64,000 nucleotides of DNA from Bacteroidaceae bacterium (GCA_900770665.1 CAAGKZ010000015.1:1-64000); one strand, 5' to 3'. Positions 38,999 to 50,122 are shown, numbered from the stretch's first letter. Notes: generated by a model not told the origin, from the letters alone. A program made the numbers and translations.

Positions 38999-41900
38999 AT
39001 GGGCAAGCGTGCGTATATATTTTTTATCCTCATTCTCGCGGCAATGACAATTTCCGCGCAGGGGAACGTACGCAATGACTCCATACGCAAATCCATAAGA
39101 GGAAGAAACAGAGCCAATGCGAGCATAGAGAATGTGCAAGATACTGTAGAGGCACGTTTTCCTGTTTCGGAAACGACACCGGCCGACATCGATGACCTGC
39201 AGCAACGTCCGCTCGACCTCAAGCAGCCCACAAATATTGTCACCGACACTGTATACAACGAAAAGGAGGGCACTTTCAGGTTGAACACACGGCTTGGTGA
39301 AAGCACGTTATTGACTGCGCCAATCCTGCTCACCCCCGAGGAGTATGCCAAATGGCAGGAACGCAGCACCATGAACAGGTTCTTCAGAAAGAAGAACTAC
39401 GAGGCATGGGAGAGCTCACAAAAGAAGAACAAGTTCGATTTCACCGACATGCATTTTGACCTTGGACCGGCCGAGAAGATTTTCGGTCCCGGCGGCGTGC
39501 GTGTAAAGACACAGGGAAATGCCGAACTGAAGATAGGTTACTCTATTCAGACAATAGACAACCCGGCACTGCCCTCGCGAAGCAGAAGGACAAACAGTTT
39601 TGACTTTGACGAGAAAATAAACCTCAATGTGCGAGGCAGCGTGGGCGACAAGATGAACATGGACTTCAACTACAACACCGAAGCCACATTCAGTTACGAC
39701 GCCAAGAAGATAAACCTCAAATACGACGGCAAGGAGGATGAGATAATCAAGCTTGTAGAGGCCGGCAACGTCTCCTTTCCCACAAACTCAAGCCTCATCA
39801 AAGGAGCCACTTCACTTTTCGGTATAAGAACCGACCTGCAGTTCGGAAAACTATCGTTGCAGACCGTAATCTCGCAGAAGACATCGAACAGCACCGTCGT
39901 GAACTCAAAAGGCGGAACACAGCTCACCACGTTCGAGATTGAGATAACGAACTACGACGAGAACAAGCACTTCTTCCTGGCACACTACTTCCGCGACAAC
40001 TACGACCGTTCAATGTCACAACTGCCTACCGTTCTTTCGGGCATTGACATCAGCCGCATCGAGGTGTGGGTCACCAACAAGACAAGCGACTACAACAACC
40101 CACGTAACATAATCGCATTCACCGATATTGCCGAGAATCGCCATATCAGCAACCCCGCGTGGAGTGCAACCGGCAACAATGCCATCCCGCACAACAATGC
40201 CAACAATCTCTACTCACAGATGAACACCACCTATTCGGGCATCAGGGATATCGACCAGGCAAACAACATATTGGGCGGAATAGATGGGATAAACGGCGGC
40301 GCCGACTACGAGAAACTCTCCAATGCAAGACTTCTGTCAACATCGGAATATACCCTCAACAGAGAACTGGGATACATTTCACTGAAGACACCTTTGAGAG
40401 CCGATGAGGTTCTTGCGGTAGCCTATGAGTACACGTATGGCGGACAAACATATCAGGTCGGTGAATTCTCGAACGACGTCAAGGAGTCAAAGACAACGCT
40501 TTATCTTAAGCTCATCAAGCCCAACGCCTGCTCGCCGAAGAACGGTTGCTGGGATCTCATGATGAAGAACGTCTACTCATTGGGAACACGAAACCTGCAG
40601 AACACCGATTTCAAGCTCGATGTATATTACGCAAGCGACAGTCTGGGTACCAACATCACTTACCTGCCCGAGACAGAACTCAAAGGCAAGACACTATTGC
40701 AGATGCTGGGACTCGACAGGCTCGACAGCAACAACAGTAAGGAGAACCCCAACGGTGTTTTCGACTATATACAGGGCTACACGGTTGACGCTGCTTCGGG
40801 ACGTATCTTCTTCCCCTCGGTTGAGCCGTTCGGCAGCTACCTTGAGAAAAAGATAGGCAACAGCGCTATCGCAGGGAAATACGTTTTCCCTGAACTCTAT
40901 GACTCTACAAAGACCGTTGCAAAGCAGATTGCCGAGAAGGACAAGTTCTACCTGATAGGTGAGTACACCGGCAGTGCGGCAAACGTAATACAGACAGGTT
41001 CCACAAATATTCCACGCGGGTCGGTTGTGGTGACTGCCGGCGGTGTGACATTGGTCGAGAACAGCGACTACCAGGTCGACTACTCATCGGGAACTGTCAC
41101 CATCCTGAACCAGAACATTATCGATGCCGGCACAAACGTACAGGTGTCGCTTGAAAGCAACACTATGTTCAACATGCAGCGCAAGACCGTGCTTGGACTG
41201 AACTGGAAATATGACTTTTCGGACGACTTCAAGTTCGGCGGTACACTCATGTCGCTATCGGAAAAGCCATTGACCACCAAAGTCGACATGGGTTCAGAAC
41301 CCTTAAACAACTTCCTTTGGGGTTTCAACATGTCATGGAAAAAGCAGAGCCAGTGGTTGACAAACATCATAGACCTGCTGCCTCTAATAAGTTGTACCGA
41401 ACCATCATCAATAAGTTTCTCGGCCGAATTTGCGAGATTGGAAGCCGGCACATCGAAAGAGGTACAGAGCGAAGCCTCGTACATCGACGATTTTGAGAAT
41501 ACCGAGAATGGAATCGATATCTCATCGCCATCGCAATGGATGCTGGCCTCGCTGCCTCACGGCATGCAGTACAGCAATCTGAGCAATGACATACGCACGG
41601 GTTATAACCGCGCACGCATCAGCTGGTACGTCATTGACCCGCTCTTCACACGCCGCAGTTCATCACTGACACCGGCGCACATCAAGAGCGACATGGAGCA
41701 GCTCTCCAACCACTATGTACGCGAGGTATATGAACGCGAGCTCTATCCCAACAAAGAGTCGACATACGGTGAGTCCTCTACTCTGTCACTGCTCAACATC
41801 ACATACTACCCCGATGAGCGAGGCCCGTACAATCTTGACACCGATGTTGACTATGAAGGAAAGCTAAACGACCCGGCAAAGCGTTGGGGCGGTATCACAC

Positions 41901-44900
41901 GCCAATTGACAACCACAGATTTTGAGAGCGCAAACATACAGTACATTGAGTTTTGGTTGCTTGACCCCTTCATCTACGAACAGACCGGCATGGGCGGTGA
42001 CCTATATTTCAACCTGGGCGAAGTTTCGGAAGATATTCTCAAGGACAGCAAGAAATTCTACGAGAACGGACTGCCGTCGAGCAGCAACCAGTACGAGTTC
42101 GAAGAGACCGTTTGGGGACGTGTACCCACAAACACCAGTCTTGTATATGCATTCGACAACAACTCGGAGAGCCGTGACCAACAGGATACCGGTCTCAATG
42201 GATTGAGCAGTGCCGATGAGGCTGAGCACCCCACATACAAGGCATATCTTGAGGCCTTGCAGGGACGTGTGCGCAAGGAGGTGTATGACAGCATTGCAGC
42301 CGACCCTGCCGGCGATAGCTATCACTATTTCCGTGGCAGCGACTACGACGCGGCACAGCGAGGCATTATTGAGCGCTACAAATACTTCAATAACACCGAG
42401 GGCAACTCACCCAGCAACTCCGACAACGAATACAGCAGCGCTGCAAAGGTAACCCCGGATGTGGAGGATGCCAATCAGGACTTTACAATGGATGAATATG
42501 AGAATTTCTTCCAGTACAGAATCTCACTGCGCCCCGAGGATATGCAGGTGGGCCGCAACTACATCACCGACAAGCGCACCATTACGTCAAAACTCCGCAA
42601 CGGCAATACCGAGAGTGTTGACTGGTACAAGTTCCGTATCCCCATCGATGAGTATGAGAAGGCGGTGGGTACAATACGCGATTTCACCTCCATTCGTTTC
42701 ATCCGCATGTACATGACAGAGTTCCAGAAACCTGTCACACTACGTTTTGCAACAATGCAGCTTGTACGTGGCGACTGGAGACCATACCTGCAGCCTATTG
42801 CATCGAAGAACAACACTGCGCCGACAGTTTCGGGCGAGTTCACCACATCGGCTGTGAGCATTGAGGAGCACGGCGACCGCAAACCGGTTAATTACGTGTT
42901 GCCACCGGGCGTGACACGTATCATCGACCCAAGCCAGCCGCAGCTGCGACAGGACAATGAGCAGGCATTGGCACTCAACGTAAACAACCTTGGCAGCAAG
43001 GAGAGCCGCGCCGTGTACAAGAAGAGTAATCTTGACATACGACAGTATGAACGCATACAGCTGTTCATTCATGCCGAGGCACCCGAAATGGATGTTACAC
43101 AACTCAAGAACAATGACATGTCGCTCTTTATTCGCTTGGGTTCAGACTACAAGAGTAACTACTACGAGTACGAGGTGCCACTGACAATTACCCCACATGA
43201 CTCATACGACGGCAACAGCACAGCCGCCGCAACAGTCGTGTGGCCACAGGAGAACATGATTGACATACCGATGAGCAAGCTCACCGATATAAAGATACGC
43301 CGCAACACACTGCGCAACAACAATGCCGAAGGTGTAACAAATACCACCATATACAGCGAGTATGACAGCGAGACCCCCAAGAACAGGATAAGCATCGTAG
43401 GCAGCCCTTCTCTTGGCCAGATAAAGGTGATGATGATAGGTGTGCGCAACAACAGTTCGGGCAACAAGTCGGCCATCGTGTGGGTGAACGAAATGCGCCT
43501 CATCGGTTTCAACAACAAGAGCGGATGGGCTGCACAGGGTAATCTCAACATAAAGCTCAGCGACCTTGGTTCCTTCGCGGCACAAGGCAAGATAGAGACT
43601 GCCGGTTTCGGTGGTCTTGAGGAGAAGCTTGCGGCACGCCGCACAGACGACTACTACCGCTACTCACTCACAGGAACACTGGATGGCGGCCGTCTGCTGC
43701 CACGCTCTTTCAAGGTAAGCATTCCTGCATACTATTCATTCACCGAGGAGGTCACTTCGCCACTTTACAGTCCGTTCGACACAGACCTGAACTTTGACGA
43801 TGTCCTTGACACGTACGATGAGATTGGCAGGGATTCGCTGAAGAACATTGCCGAAGTACACTCTGTCATTCGCAATTTCAGCATCAGCAATGCCAAGATT
43901 AACATTTCGAGCAAGACGCCGATGCCCTATGACCCGGCCAATTTGAGTTTCAGTTTCTCGCATGCCTCAACCAACAACAGCGGAAGCACCATCAGCTGGG
44001 AGAACCGCATCAACTGGAAGGCGTCGCTCAGCTACAACTATTCAAGCCCCATCAAGACCTTGAAACCATTCGGCAAAATAAAGAGCAAATCAAAGTGGCT
44101 GAAGATTTTCAAAGAGTGGGGAGTGAACCCATTGCCACAGTCATTGGCACTCAACACAGACATGACACGTACATATCACGAGCTACAACGCCGCGACCTG
44201 CAGTCAATGAGCGGCAATAATGAGATACCATTGACATTCTCGCAACAGTTCAACTGGAACCGTTCAATGGCCATCAAATGGGACCCGACTACAAACTTGA
44301 GAATGAGTCTCAACACCGGAACGAATGCCGAGGTTGAAGAGCCGTTCCTCCCTGTCAACAAAGAGAGATATCCAAACGAATATGCAGCATGGAAAGATTC
44401 TGTAAAGCATAGTCTACGTGGATTCGGCGACCCATTGACCTACCAGCAGAACTTTACGGCATCATACACGCTGCCGCTCAACAAGTTCCCGCTATTTGAA
44501 TGGCTCACGGCCGATGCCGGCTATTCGGGTACATACAACTGGATGCGTGGCAACAGTATTGCCGGTGTGGATGTAGGCAACAACATTGCCAACAAGCGCA
44601 ACATAACCCTCAAGACATCAATGAACTTTGAGAAACTTTATAACCTGATTCCCTATCTTGAGGAGACGAACAAACGCTTTGCCAGCAGCAACAAGAAACA
44701 GAAATCATCCAAGAGCCGCAAACCAAAGGTTGAGAAGGCCAAGCCGTTTACAAAAGAGATACGTCTGAAGGAAGATACGACCGTAACCCTTACCCATAAC
44801 CTGAAGAACAAGAAACTTGATGTCATTGCACGCACAAAAAAGGGCGAGGCATACAAACTCAAATACAAGGTCATTGACGAGAACAAGATTCTCATCAAGA

Positions 44901-46381
44901 ACCAGGACAGCATAAGCATCAAGGTGACAATCACTGCCAAGCAGAAGGATGGCGAACGCAGCAAGTTCGCAAAGGCAATGCAGTACCCGACACGTGTGCT
45001 CATGATGGTGCGCAGTGCATCATTCAACTACACCAATGCCTATGCCATGAACCTGCCGGGATTCATGCCCGATGCAGGAGATATATTCGGACAGAATAGA
45101 ATGGATGGTATGTTTGCTCCCGGAGTTGACTTTGCATTCGGACTCACCGGCGACAGCTACCTCGACAGGGCACACAGGCAGAACTGGCTCCTGCGCAGCG
45201 ACAGCATTGCATCCATGGCAACATCGACTGCGGCCGAGGACCTTCAGGCAAGAATGACGCTTGAGCCGTTCAAGGACTTCAAGATTGACCTCAACGCAAG
45301 CTGGACACGCAACCAGAGCAAGAGCATACAGTTCATGTACGACGGCATGCCCACAAACGAGTCGGGCGGTTTCTCAATGACGACAATCACCATTGGAACA
45401 TCGTTTGGCGGCGGTAGCGCCAAGAACAACTACCAGTCCGATGTATATGACAAGTTCATTGGCAATCTCGAAAATAACCGTCAGGCACTTGAGAATATAT
45501 ATAACGGTAGTGAGTACCCCATTTCAAGCAGCCTTGCCGGGCAGAAGTATGACCCGGCAAACGGCGGTGTGGACATATACTCGGCCGACGTGATGATACC
45601 ATCCTTCCTTGATGCGTACACAGGTATTGGTGGGAATGACATATTCCCCAACATGCTGCGTATGTTGCCCAACTGGAAGATAAAGTACTCTGGTTTATCA
45701 AAACTCCCGTTCTTCGAGAAATACTTCAAGAGCGTTAACATTGAGCACGGCTACAAGAGTGTATATGCGGTGGGAGCATATAGCACCTATGCCACATACA
45801 TGGAGTACAGCCGCGGAATAGGCTTCGTAAACAACACTACCACCGGATTGCCAATACCAAGCAGCCGTTATGACATCGGTTCAGTGTCGGTAAACGAGAG
45901 TTTCTCACCGCTCATAGGACTCGATGTGACAACAAAAAACAACCTCACGATAGGAGCGAAATTCATAAAATCGAGAATGATTAACCTGAGCCTCACAGCC
46001 ATACAGATGGTAGAGACACAGAACCAGGAGATTGCCTTTAACGTTGGATACAAAATTCTGAATGTCAGACTCTTTGGCGGAGGCAATAAAGCAAACAAGA
46101 GTAAACAGAAAAATAGCGGAAATGACATCAACATACGAGCCGACTTCTCCTTTAGGAACCAATCATCAATATGCCGCAGCATAGACAAGGGAACCACCCA
46201 GGCCACCAGCGGAAACAAGTCGTTCAACTACTCCGTGACAGCCGACTATGCCTACAGCAAGACTCTATCGTTCAGTCTCTATTTTGACCGACAGAAGACC
46301 ATTCCGCTTATATCAACCAGCTCATACCCCACCGCCACTACTGACTTTGGTGTAAGTATGAAATTCTCACTCACACGATAA
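38999..46381 (+). CDS. sprA: SprA/Sov, outer-membrane translocon of the type IX secretion system
   Basis: A 2460-aa giant outer-membrane beta-barrel that forms the T9SS protein-conducting pore. The signal peptide is about 1-21. The characteristic SprA segments include DLGPAEKIFGPGGVRVKTQGNAEL, a RSRRTNSFDFDEKINLNVRGSVGDK stretch, DYSSGTVTILNQNIIDAG, QSEASYIDDFENTENGIDISSPSQWM and IVWVNEMRLIGFNNKSGWAA. It ends TTDFGVSMKFSLTR, consistent with a last barrel strand. The length fits the family. It indicates that the organism has a working T9SS, whose clients would include the T9SS-tailed GH2 enzyme at 25158-29423. Other Por/Spr/Gld genes are not in the window. Confidence 0.97.
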   Translation: MGKRAYIFFILILAAMTISAQGNVRNDSIRKSIRGRNRANASIENVQDTVEARFPVSETTPADIDDLQQRPLDLKQPTNIVTDTVYNEKEGTFRLNTRLGESTLLTAPILLTPEEYAKWQERSTMNRFFRKKNYEAWESSQKKNKFDFTDMHFDLGPAEKIFGPGGVRVKTQGNAELKIGYSIQTIDNPALPSRSRRTNSFDFDEKINLNVRGSVGDKMNMDFNYNTEATFSYDAKKINLKYDGKEDEIIKLVEAGNVSFPTNSSLIKGATSLFGIRTDLQFGKLSLQTVISQKTSNSTVVNSKGGTQLTTFEIEITNYDENKHFFLAHYFRDNYDRSMSQLPTVLSGIDISRIEVWVTNKTSDYNNPRNIIAFTDIAENRHISNPAWSATGNNAIPHNNANNLYSQMNTTYSGIRDIDQANNILGGIDGINGGADYEKLSNARLLSTSEYTLNRELGYISLKTPLRADEVLAVAYEYTYGGQTYQVGEFSNDVKESKTTLYLKLIKPNACSPKNGCWDLMMKNVYSLGTRNLQNTDFKLDVYYASDSLGTNITYLPETELKGKTLLQMLGLDRLDSNNSKENPNGVFDYIQGYTVDAASGRIFFPSVEPFGSYLEKKIGNSAIAGKYVFPELYDSTKTVAKQIAEKDKFYLIGEYTGSAANVIQTGSTNIPRGSVVVTAGGVTLVENSDYQVDYSSGTVTILNQNIIDAGTNVQVSLESNTMFNMQRKTVLGLNWKYDFSDDFKFGGTLMSLSEKPLTTKVDMGSEPLNNFLWGFNMSWKKQSQWLTNIIDLLPLISCTEPSSISFSAEFARLEAGTSKEVQSEASYIDDFENTENGIDISSPSQWMLASLPHGMQYSNLSNDIRTGYNRARISWYVIDPLFTRRSSSLTPAHIKSDMEQLSNHYVREVYERELYPNKESTYGESSTLSLLNITYYPDERGPYNLDTDVDYEGKLNDPAKRWGGITRQLTTTDFESANIQYIEFWLLDPFIYEQTGMGGDLYFNLGEVSEDILKDSKKFYENGLPSSSNQYEFEETVWGRVPTNTSLVYAFDNNSESRDQQDTGLNGLSSADEAEHPTYKAYLEALQGRVRKEVYDSIAADPAGDSYHYFRGSDYDAAQRGIIERYKYFNNTEGNSPSNSDNEYSSAAKVTPDVEDANQDFTMDEYENFFQYRISLRPEDMQVGRNYITDKRTITSKLRNGNTESVDWYKFRIPIDEYEKAVGTIRDFTSIRFIRMYMTEFQKPVTLRFATMQLVRGDWRPYLQPIASKNNTAPTVSGEFTTSAVSIEEHGDRKPVNYVLPPGVTRIIDPSQPQLRQDNEQALALNVNNLGSKESRAVYKKSNLDIRQYERIQLFIHAEAPEMDVTQLKNNDMSLFIRLGSDYKSNYYEYEVPLTITPHDSYDGNSTAAATVVWPQENMIDIPMSKLTDIKIRRNTLRNNNAEGVTNTTIYSEYDSETPKNRISIVGSPSLGQIKVMMIGVRNNSSGNKSAIVWVNEMRLIGFNNKSGWAAQGNLNIKLSDLGSFAAQGKIETAGFGGLEEKLAARRTDDYYRYSLTGTLDGGRLLPRSFKVSIPAYYSFTEEVTSPLYSPFDTDLNFDDVLDTYDEIGRDSLKNIAEVHSVIRNFSISNAKINISSKTPMPYDPANLSFSFSHASTNNSGSTISWENRINWKASLSYNYSSPIKTLKPFGKIKSKSKWLKIFKEWGVNPLPQSLALNTDMTRTYHELQRRDLQSMSGNNEIPLTFSQQFNWNRSMAIKWDPTTNLRMSLNTGTNAEVEEPFLPVNKERYPNEYAAWKDSVKHSLRGFGDPLTYQQNFTASYTLPLNKFPLFEWLTADAGYSGTYNWMRGNSIAGVDVGNNIANKRNITLKTSMNFEKLYNLIPYLEETNKRFASSNKKQKSSKSRKPKVEKAKPFTKEIRLKEDTTVTLTHNLKNKKLDVIARTKKGEAYKLKYKVIDENKILIKNQDSISIKVTITAKQKDGERSKFAKAMQYPTRVLMMVRSASFNYTNAYAMNLPGFMPDAGDIFGQNRMDGMFAPGVDFAFGLTGDSYLDRAHRQNWLLRSDSIASMATSTAAEDLQARMTLEPFKDFKIDLNASWTRNQSKSIQFMYDGMPTNESGGFSMTTITIGTSFGGGSAKNNYQSDVYDKFIGNLENNRQALENIYNGSEYPISSSLAGQKYDPANGGVDIYSADVMIPSFLDAYTGIGGNDIFPNMLRMLPNWKIKYSGLSKLPFFEKYFKSVNIEHGYKSVYAVGAYSTYATYMEYSRGIGFVNNTTTGLPIPSSRYDIGSVSVNESFSPLIGLDVTTKNNLTIGAKFIKSRMINLSLTAIQMVETQNQEIAFNVGYKILNVRLFGGGNKANKSKQKNSGNDINIRADFSFRNQSSICRSIDKGTTQATSGNKSFNYSVTADYAYSKTLSFSLYFDRQKTIPLISTSSYPTATTDFGVSMKFSLTR

Positions 46382-46391
46382 AATAGAGATT

Positions 46392-46868
46392 ATGAAAAAA
46401 TACTTTGTCACAGCACTTATAGCGGCACTGCCACTGTTCTCTTTTGCCCAAAAACGCATTGTGGTATCAAAGAAGGCATTGCGACTCTATGTCATCAATG
46501 AAAAGAATGACACACTGTTCGAGCGCCCCATTGCCTGCGGTGAGAACTTTGGCAACAAAACCGTTATCGGTGACAAAAAGACACCGGAGGGTGAATTCAA
46601 GATAAAGATGATGTACGATGCAACATCATGGAAACACGATTTCGGCGACGGACAAGGAATGCGCCTTGGAGCATACGGTCCACTCTTCTTCAGGCTGAAT
46701 GTCCCCGGTTTCAATGACATTGGAATACATGGTACAATATTTCCCGAGAGCATCGGCACGCGCAGCAGCGAGGGTTGCGTGAGAATGAAGAACGAGGACA
46801 TAAAGGCATTATACCCCCATTGCCGCATTGGAATGAAAGTCATCATAGAACCGGACAGTATAAAATAA
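46392..46868 (+). CDS. L,D-transpeptidase (YkuD domain) protein
   Basis: A 158-aa exported enzyme. The signal peptide is about 1-19 (ending FSFAQK). The YkuD domain shows KTVIGDKKTPEGEFKI, IGIHGTIFPESIGTRSSEGCVRM with the catalytic Cys in SSEGC and the His in GIHGT, and RIGMKVII. It would make or exchange L,D-cross-links in peptidoglycan or attach proteins to it. It is compact, with no extra domain, and follows sprA by 10 bases, so it may share that transcript. It is closed by a convergent terminator. Confidence 0.94.
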   Translation: MKKYFVTALIAALPLFSFAQKRIVVSKKALRLYVINEKNDTLFERPIACGENFGNKTVIGDKKTPEGEFKIKMMYDATSWKHDFGDGQGMRLGAYGPLFFRLNVPGFNDIGIHGTIFPESIGTRSSEGCVRMKNEDIKALYPHCRIGMKVIIEPDSIK

Positions 46869-46902
46869 AAAAGCATCAGGGCAATTGCCTTGATGCTTTT
46901 TT
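46867..46902. terminator. bidirectional terminator
   Basis: An 18-bp stem with one G-T pair, AAAAAA on the left and TTTTTT on the right. It overlaps the stop codon of the L,D-transpeptidase gene and faces the convergent phosphoethanolamine-transferase-like gene. Confidence 0.85.
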
Positions 46903-46918
46903 ATTGCATTATTACAAA

Positions 46919-48787
46919 TCAACGTTCCTCCTCGTATATGCGATTTCCCTTCACCCTTCGTTGCTCACAACGATAGCTGGGACTCAACAGGTCAAAATCC
47001 TCCCTGTAATAAGTGGTGCTTATGCCACCGATATTAAACAACATGTGACTGAGATTGTCGTTGACAAAAGGACGGTCTACAGCCTGTCTTATACTATTAA
47101 CCACATCGGGGTTCTTCTCCATATATATATCGGAGCACCATATCATAAAAGGAACCTCATATTGGTATCGGAGTGTCATAGAGTTTATCTCGCCATGGTC
47201 ACGGCCGCATTGTTTCCTGTAATCATAGACCTCCTCACCGTGGTCGGAGAAATATATAACGATGGTATTGCTATCCCTGAATGTATCAAAAACCATATCC
47301 ATGACATAATCATTATACAACGTTGCATTATCGTAACCTGCTATGTACTCCTTCATCTCATGTGTCAAAAACGAGTCATTCCTCTTTATGCTGTCGGCAG
47401 TAAAACGCTCAAACTCTCCTTGGGGGAAACGGCTGGTAGGCGTCAGGTGCTGTCCCTGCAGATGAAGCAGTATCAGATTGTGCTTGGCTGAAGCGACATC
47501 AATGGTTTTATTGAAAGATTCAACGAGACCGCCATCATACGTATAAACCTCATCATTAGTCTTTGTGTACATTATCTTCTGGAGTTCCGGGTCATACAGG
47601 AAACTGTTCAACGTGAATGAATATGTGGCCATGCTGTCAAAGTCACGTTGATTGTCCCAGAAATAGACATTATACCCTGCTTTCTTGAAAATGGTCAGGA
47701 ATGCCGGGAAATCGTACCACTGTTCTCCCGTACCGCTGTTATTGCAGCTGAAGACATTCTTCATCACAACGCTGGTGGCATTTGAGGTCGATATGACGTC
47801 GTTGAACACGAAAAGCCTCCCTTCCTGCTGCTCCCTTTGCATATTAGGAGTTGTCTGAAGATAGTATCCATACAATTGCGAATGGCATTTGATGTATGAT
47901 TCACCTATCACCAGCACAATATTCAAAGGTTCATCTTCTGTGATAAACACATCTTCTGTTTCATATACACTCTTGTTTATTTCAATGGCATCCTCCATGT
48001 TCTCCTCCATCATATGCAGTGTCAGCAGTGAGGTGTATATTGAAGATAACGGGTCGGTAGGAGCGTACATAAGTCTCACGTCATCGGGTGTCTCTGCGTT
48101 ACGTACCTTCCAATATATCTTTGTAGAACACAGGCCATATACAAGCACGAAAAGAAGCACAAAGGGCAGGTACTTCCTGATGGAAACAGAGCGTGTCTTT
48201 ACCCAATTCCTTACTTTATCCTTTCTACAGAAGTATTCTCCCAAAACAATAGCAATGACAGAACCAAGCAGAACCAACAACGTAGGAATTACAGTAGGAG
48301 ACAATATATATTGGTCAATGAACTCACCGGACTCTCTTCCTGTCGTTTCGGCCAACAGCACGAAACATGTCGGACATATTTCTAAATCAAAATTTATTCT
48401 AAGGAAGAAACAGGTCACACCAAGGGATAGAAAGATAACATAGTTAAACACCTTGAAGGTCCATTTAAACGGTTTATTCTTTATATACGTAATAAATGTC
48501 GCTATCAGATATGCAAGCAGAAACAGGATTGTAATTCTGCCAAAGAGCATTGAATATGGCGGATGCTCCGAGAAGTTCTCTTCAGCCCTGAACCTTCTGA
48601 ACATATCGTCTATAATGGTCCAGAACCCCATCGCAGTCATGAAGAAACATATAAACGGAAACTCCTTGAAAAATGGTTTGTTGAGAAAAGCAAGCTTCTT
48701 TGTAACCCATCCAAGATTCTTTTTCCAAAAAGTTCCGAATTTCGACCAGTCATTATCCAAGCCGTTTCTTTGATTGTTGTTTTTCAT
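46919..48787 (-). CDS. phosphoethanolamine-transferase-like membrane sulfatase-fold enzyme
   Basis: A 622-aa inner-membrane protein of the EptA/YhjW/alkaline-phosphatase superfamily. Five membrane helices lie in the first 260 residues. The periplasmic catalytic domain has NIVLVIGESYIKCHSQLYGY (metal Glu in GES), STSNATSVVMKNVFS (nucleophile Thr), NLILLHLQGQH, and YFSDHGEEVYD with CGRDHGE for metal binding. It would add phosphoethanolamine to lipid A, core or another glycan; such modification lowers surface charge and cationic-peptide binding. The ATG at 48787 (MKNNNQRN) is preferred, since the longer frame adds hydrophobic codons before it without a signal. Confidence 0.92.
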   Translation of the reverse strand: MKNNNQRNGLDNDWSKFGTFWKKNLGWVTKKLAFLNKPFFKEFPFICFFMTAMGFWTIIDDMFRRFRAEENFSEHPPYSMLFGRITILFLLAYLIATFITYIKNKPFKWTFKVFNYVIFLSLGVTCFFLRINFDLEICPTCFVLLAETTGRESGEFIDQYILSPTVIPTLLVLLGSVIAIVLGEYFCRKDKVRNWVKTRSVSIRKYLPFVLLFVLVYGLCSTKIYWKVRNAETPDDVRLMYAPTDPLSSIYTSLLTLHMMEENMEDAIEINKSVYETEDVFITEDEPLNIVLVIGESYIKCHSQLYGYYLQTTPNMQREQQEGRLFVFNDVISTSNATSVVMKNVFSCNNSGTGEQWYDFPAFLTIFKKAGYNVYFWDNQRDFDSMATYSFTLNSFLYDPELQKIMYTKTNDEVYTYDGGLVESFNKTIDVASAKHNLILLHLQGQHLTPTSRFPQGEFERFTADSIKRNDSFLTHEMKEYIAGYDNATLYNDYVMDMVFDTFRDSNTIVIYFSDHGEEVYDYRKQCGRDHGEINSMTLRYQYEVPFMIWCSDIYMEKNPDVVNSIRQAVDRPFVNDNLSHMLFNIGGISTTYYREDFDLLSPSYRCEQRRVKGNRIYEEER

Positions 48788-48893
48788 AGTCCTTAATAAA
48801 ATGTCTTGAACCGAACAGGGTTCAGGAATATCATATTCCAAAAATAAGATTAACAAAAAAAGCCGGAGAGAGTCAGACACTTTCTCCGTTCTG

Positions 48894-48965
48894 TACCTCG
48901 GTCGGGAATCGAACCCGAATCTAATCTTTAGGAGAGACTTATTCTATCCATTGAACTACCAAGGC
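48894..48965 (-). tRNA. tRNA-Arg (anticodon CCT)
   Basis: Minus-strand cloverleaf: the acceptor arm pairs GCCTTGG with CCGAGGT. The anticodon stem AGTCT/AGATT holds loop CTCCTAA (anticodon CCT, codon AGG), and the T arm TCGGG-TTCGATT-CCCGA is perfect. CCA is not encoded. Confidence 0.92.
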
Positions 48966-49207
48966 TTTTACGGGTCTCTTTACAGTGTTGAACAGAGACT
49001 TCCGGTTTTTCAGCCGCGAAGATACAACAATTATTCGCAAACTTCAAATGATAGAATATCATTTTAGCTCTGCAACTATTATTTCTTTAAAAAACATTTG
49101 CAAAACTGCAGTCATCGCACTGCTTTAATATATTTTAATATGTTTTTTGTAACTGTATATCAATAAATATATTATATTCGCCGACAAACCGACAAACATT
49201 TCATCCA

Positions 49208-50011
49208 ATGAGAATAATGCTTTCATTTACAATACTGCTGGTAACCATTGCAATAAACGCGCAAAACTATAACAGTGTATGCGAGAAAGGAATTGCACAC
49301 ATCAAGGACAACAACTATTCCAAGGCTGCGTCATACTTCGAAGAGGCACTGACATACAGTTCAAACAATTACGAAAAAGTTTATGCACTTGCGAACCTTG
49401 CATACTCCTACCAGATGTTGAATGAACTTCCAAAAGCATTGAAAGAGTATGACAAGGCACTGGAGATTGTTCCAAACGAACTGACCCTTCTTCAGCAGCG
49501 TGCAAACATATATCTGCAACTCGACAGCACCCGACAGGCGCTGGAGGACTACAACACACTGCTGCAGCATGAGCCAAGCAACACAGGTGCACTACTGTGC
49601 AGGGCACATATCTACACAAATACCGGGCAGTACGACAAAGCATGGGAGGACTACAAACTTCTGCAGCTATGGATTCCCGACAACTTGAGCGTACGTCTTG
49701 GAATAGCCATGCTGTACCAAAAGGAAAAACGTTATGACGAGAGCCTGCTGATACTATCGGATATGATAAAGGAGAACCCCGGAATTGCAGAACTTTATAT
49801 CGCGCGCAGCAATCTGGAGAGAGAGAGAGGATGCTATGAGCTTGCAATGATGGACCTGGAGATGGCAATAGAAATTGACCCCGACAATGCAAACAGCTAC
49901 ATTCTGCAGGCTATCGTATTTGAGAAGATGGGCATGAATGATGCAGCAAGGAAAAGCCGCGAAAAAGCAGGTGCGTTGGGTGCCGGCACTGATTTGATTC
50001 TTGGTTTCTGA
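49208..50011 (+). CDS. exported TPR protein
   Basis: A 267-aa exported protein (signal about 1-18, ending AINAQN) made almost wholly of tetratricopeptide repeats. The units include YSKAASYFEEALTY, AYSYQMLNELPKALKEYDKALEIVP, IYLQLDSTRQALEDYNTLLQHEP, AHIYTNTGQYDKAWEDYKLL and AMLYQKEKRYDESLLILSDMIKENP. TPRs mediate protein binding; no catalytic domain is present. It is a single gene about 240 bases downstream of the tRNA on the opposite strand. Function unknown. Confidence 0.9.
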   Translation: MRIMLSFTILLVTIAINAQNYNSVCEKGIAHIKDNNYSKAASYFEEALTYSSNNYEKVYALANLAYSYQMLNELPKALKEYDKALEIVPNELTLLQQRANIYLQLDSTRQALEDYNTLLQHEPSNTGALLCRAHIYTNTGQYDKAWEDYKLLQLWIPDNLSVRLGIAMLYQKEKRYDESLLILSDMIKENPGIAELYIARSNLERERGCYELAMMDLEMAIEIDPDNANSYILQAIVFEKMGMNDAARKSREKAGALGAGTDLILGF

Positions 50012-50090
50012 AAGTTCGGCAAAAAAGAGATAAAAAGAGGAAAAGAACACAAAAAGACACAAAAAAAGTATTTTTTATAAAAAATGGTTG

Positions 50091-50098
50091 TACATTTG
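50091..50098 (+). promoter_or_regulatory. -7 box for the AraC-type regulator gene
   Basis: TACATTTG fits TAnnTTTG, 25 bases before the ATG at 50123. No clean -33 TTG. Confidence 0.5.
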
Positions 50099-50122
50099 GA
50101 GGAACATTGAAAAACAACCATA

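Noticed and set aside
38531..39372. Overlapping minus-strand ORFs opposite ruvA and sprA
   Set aside because: They oppose confidently identified genes and contain no motif.
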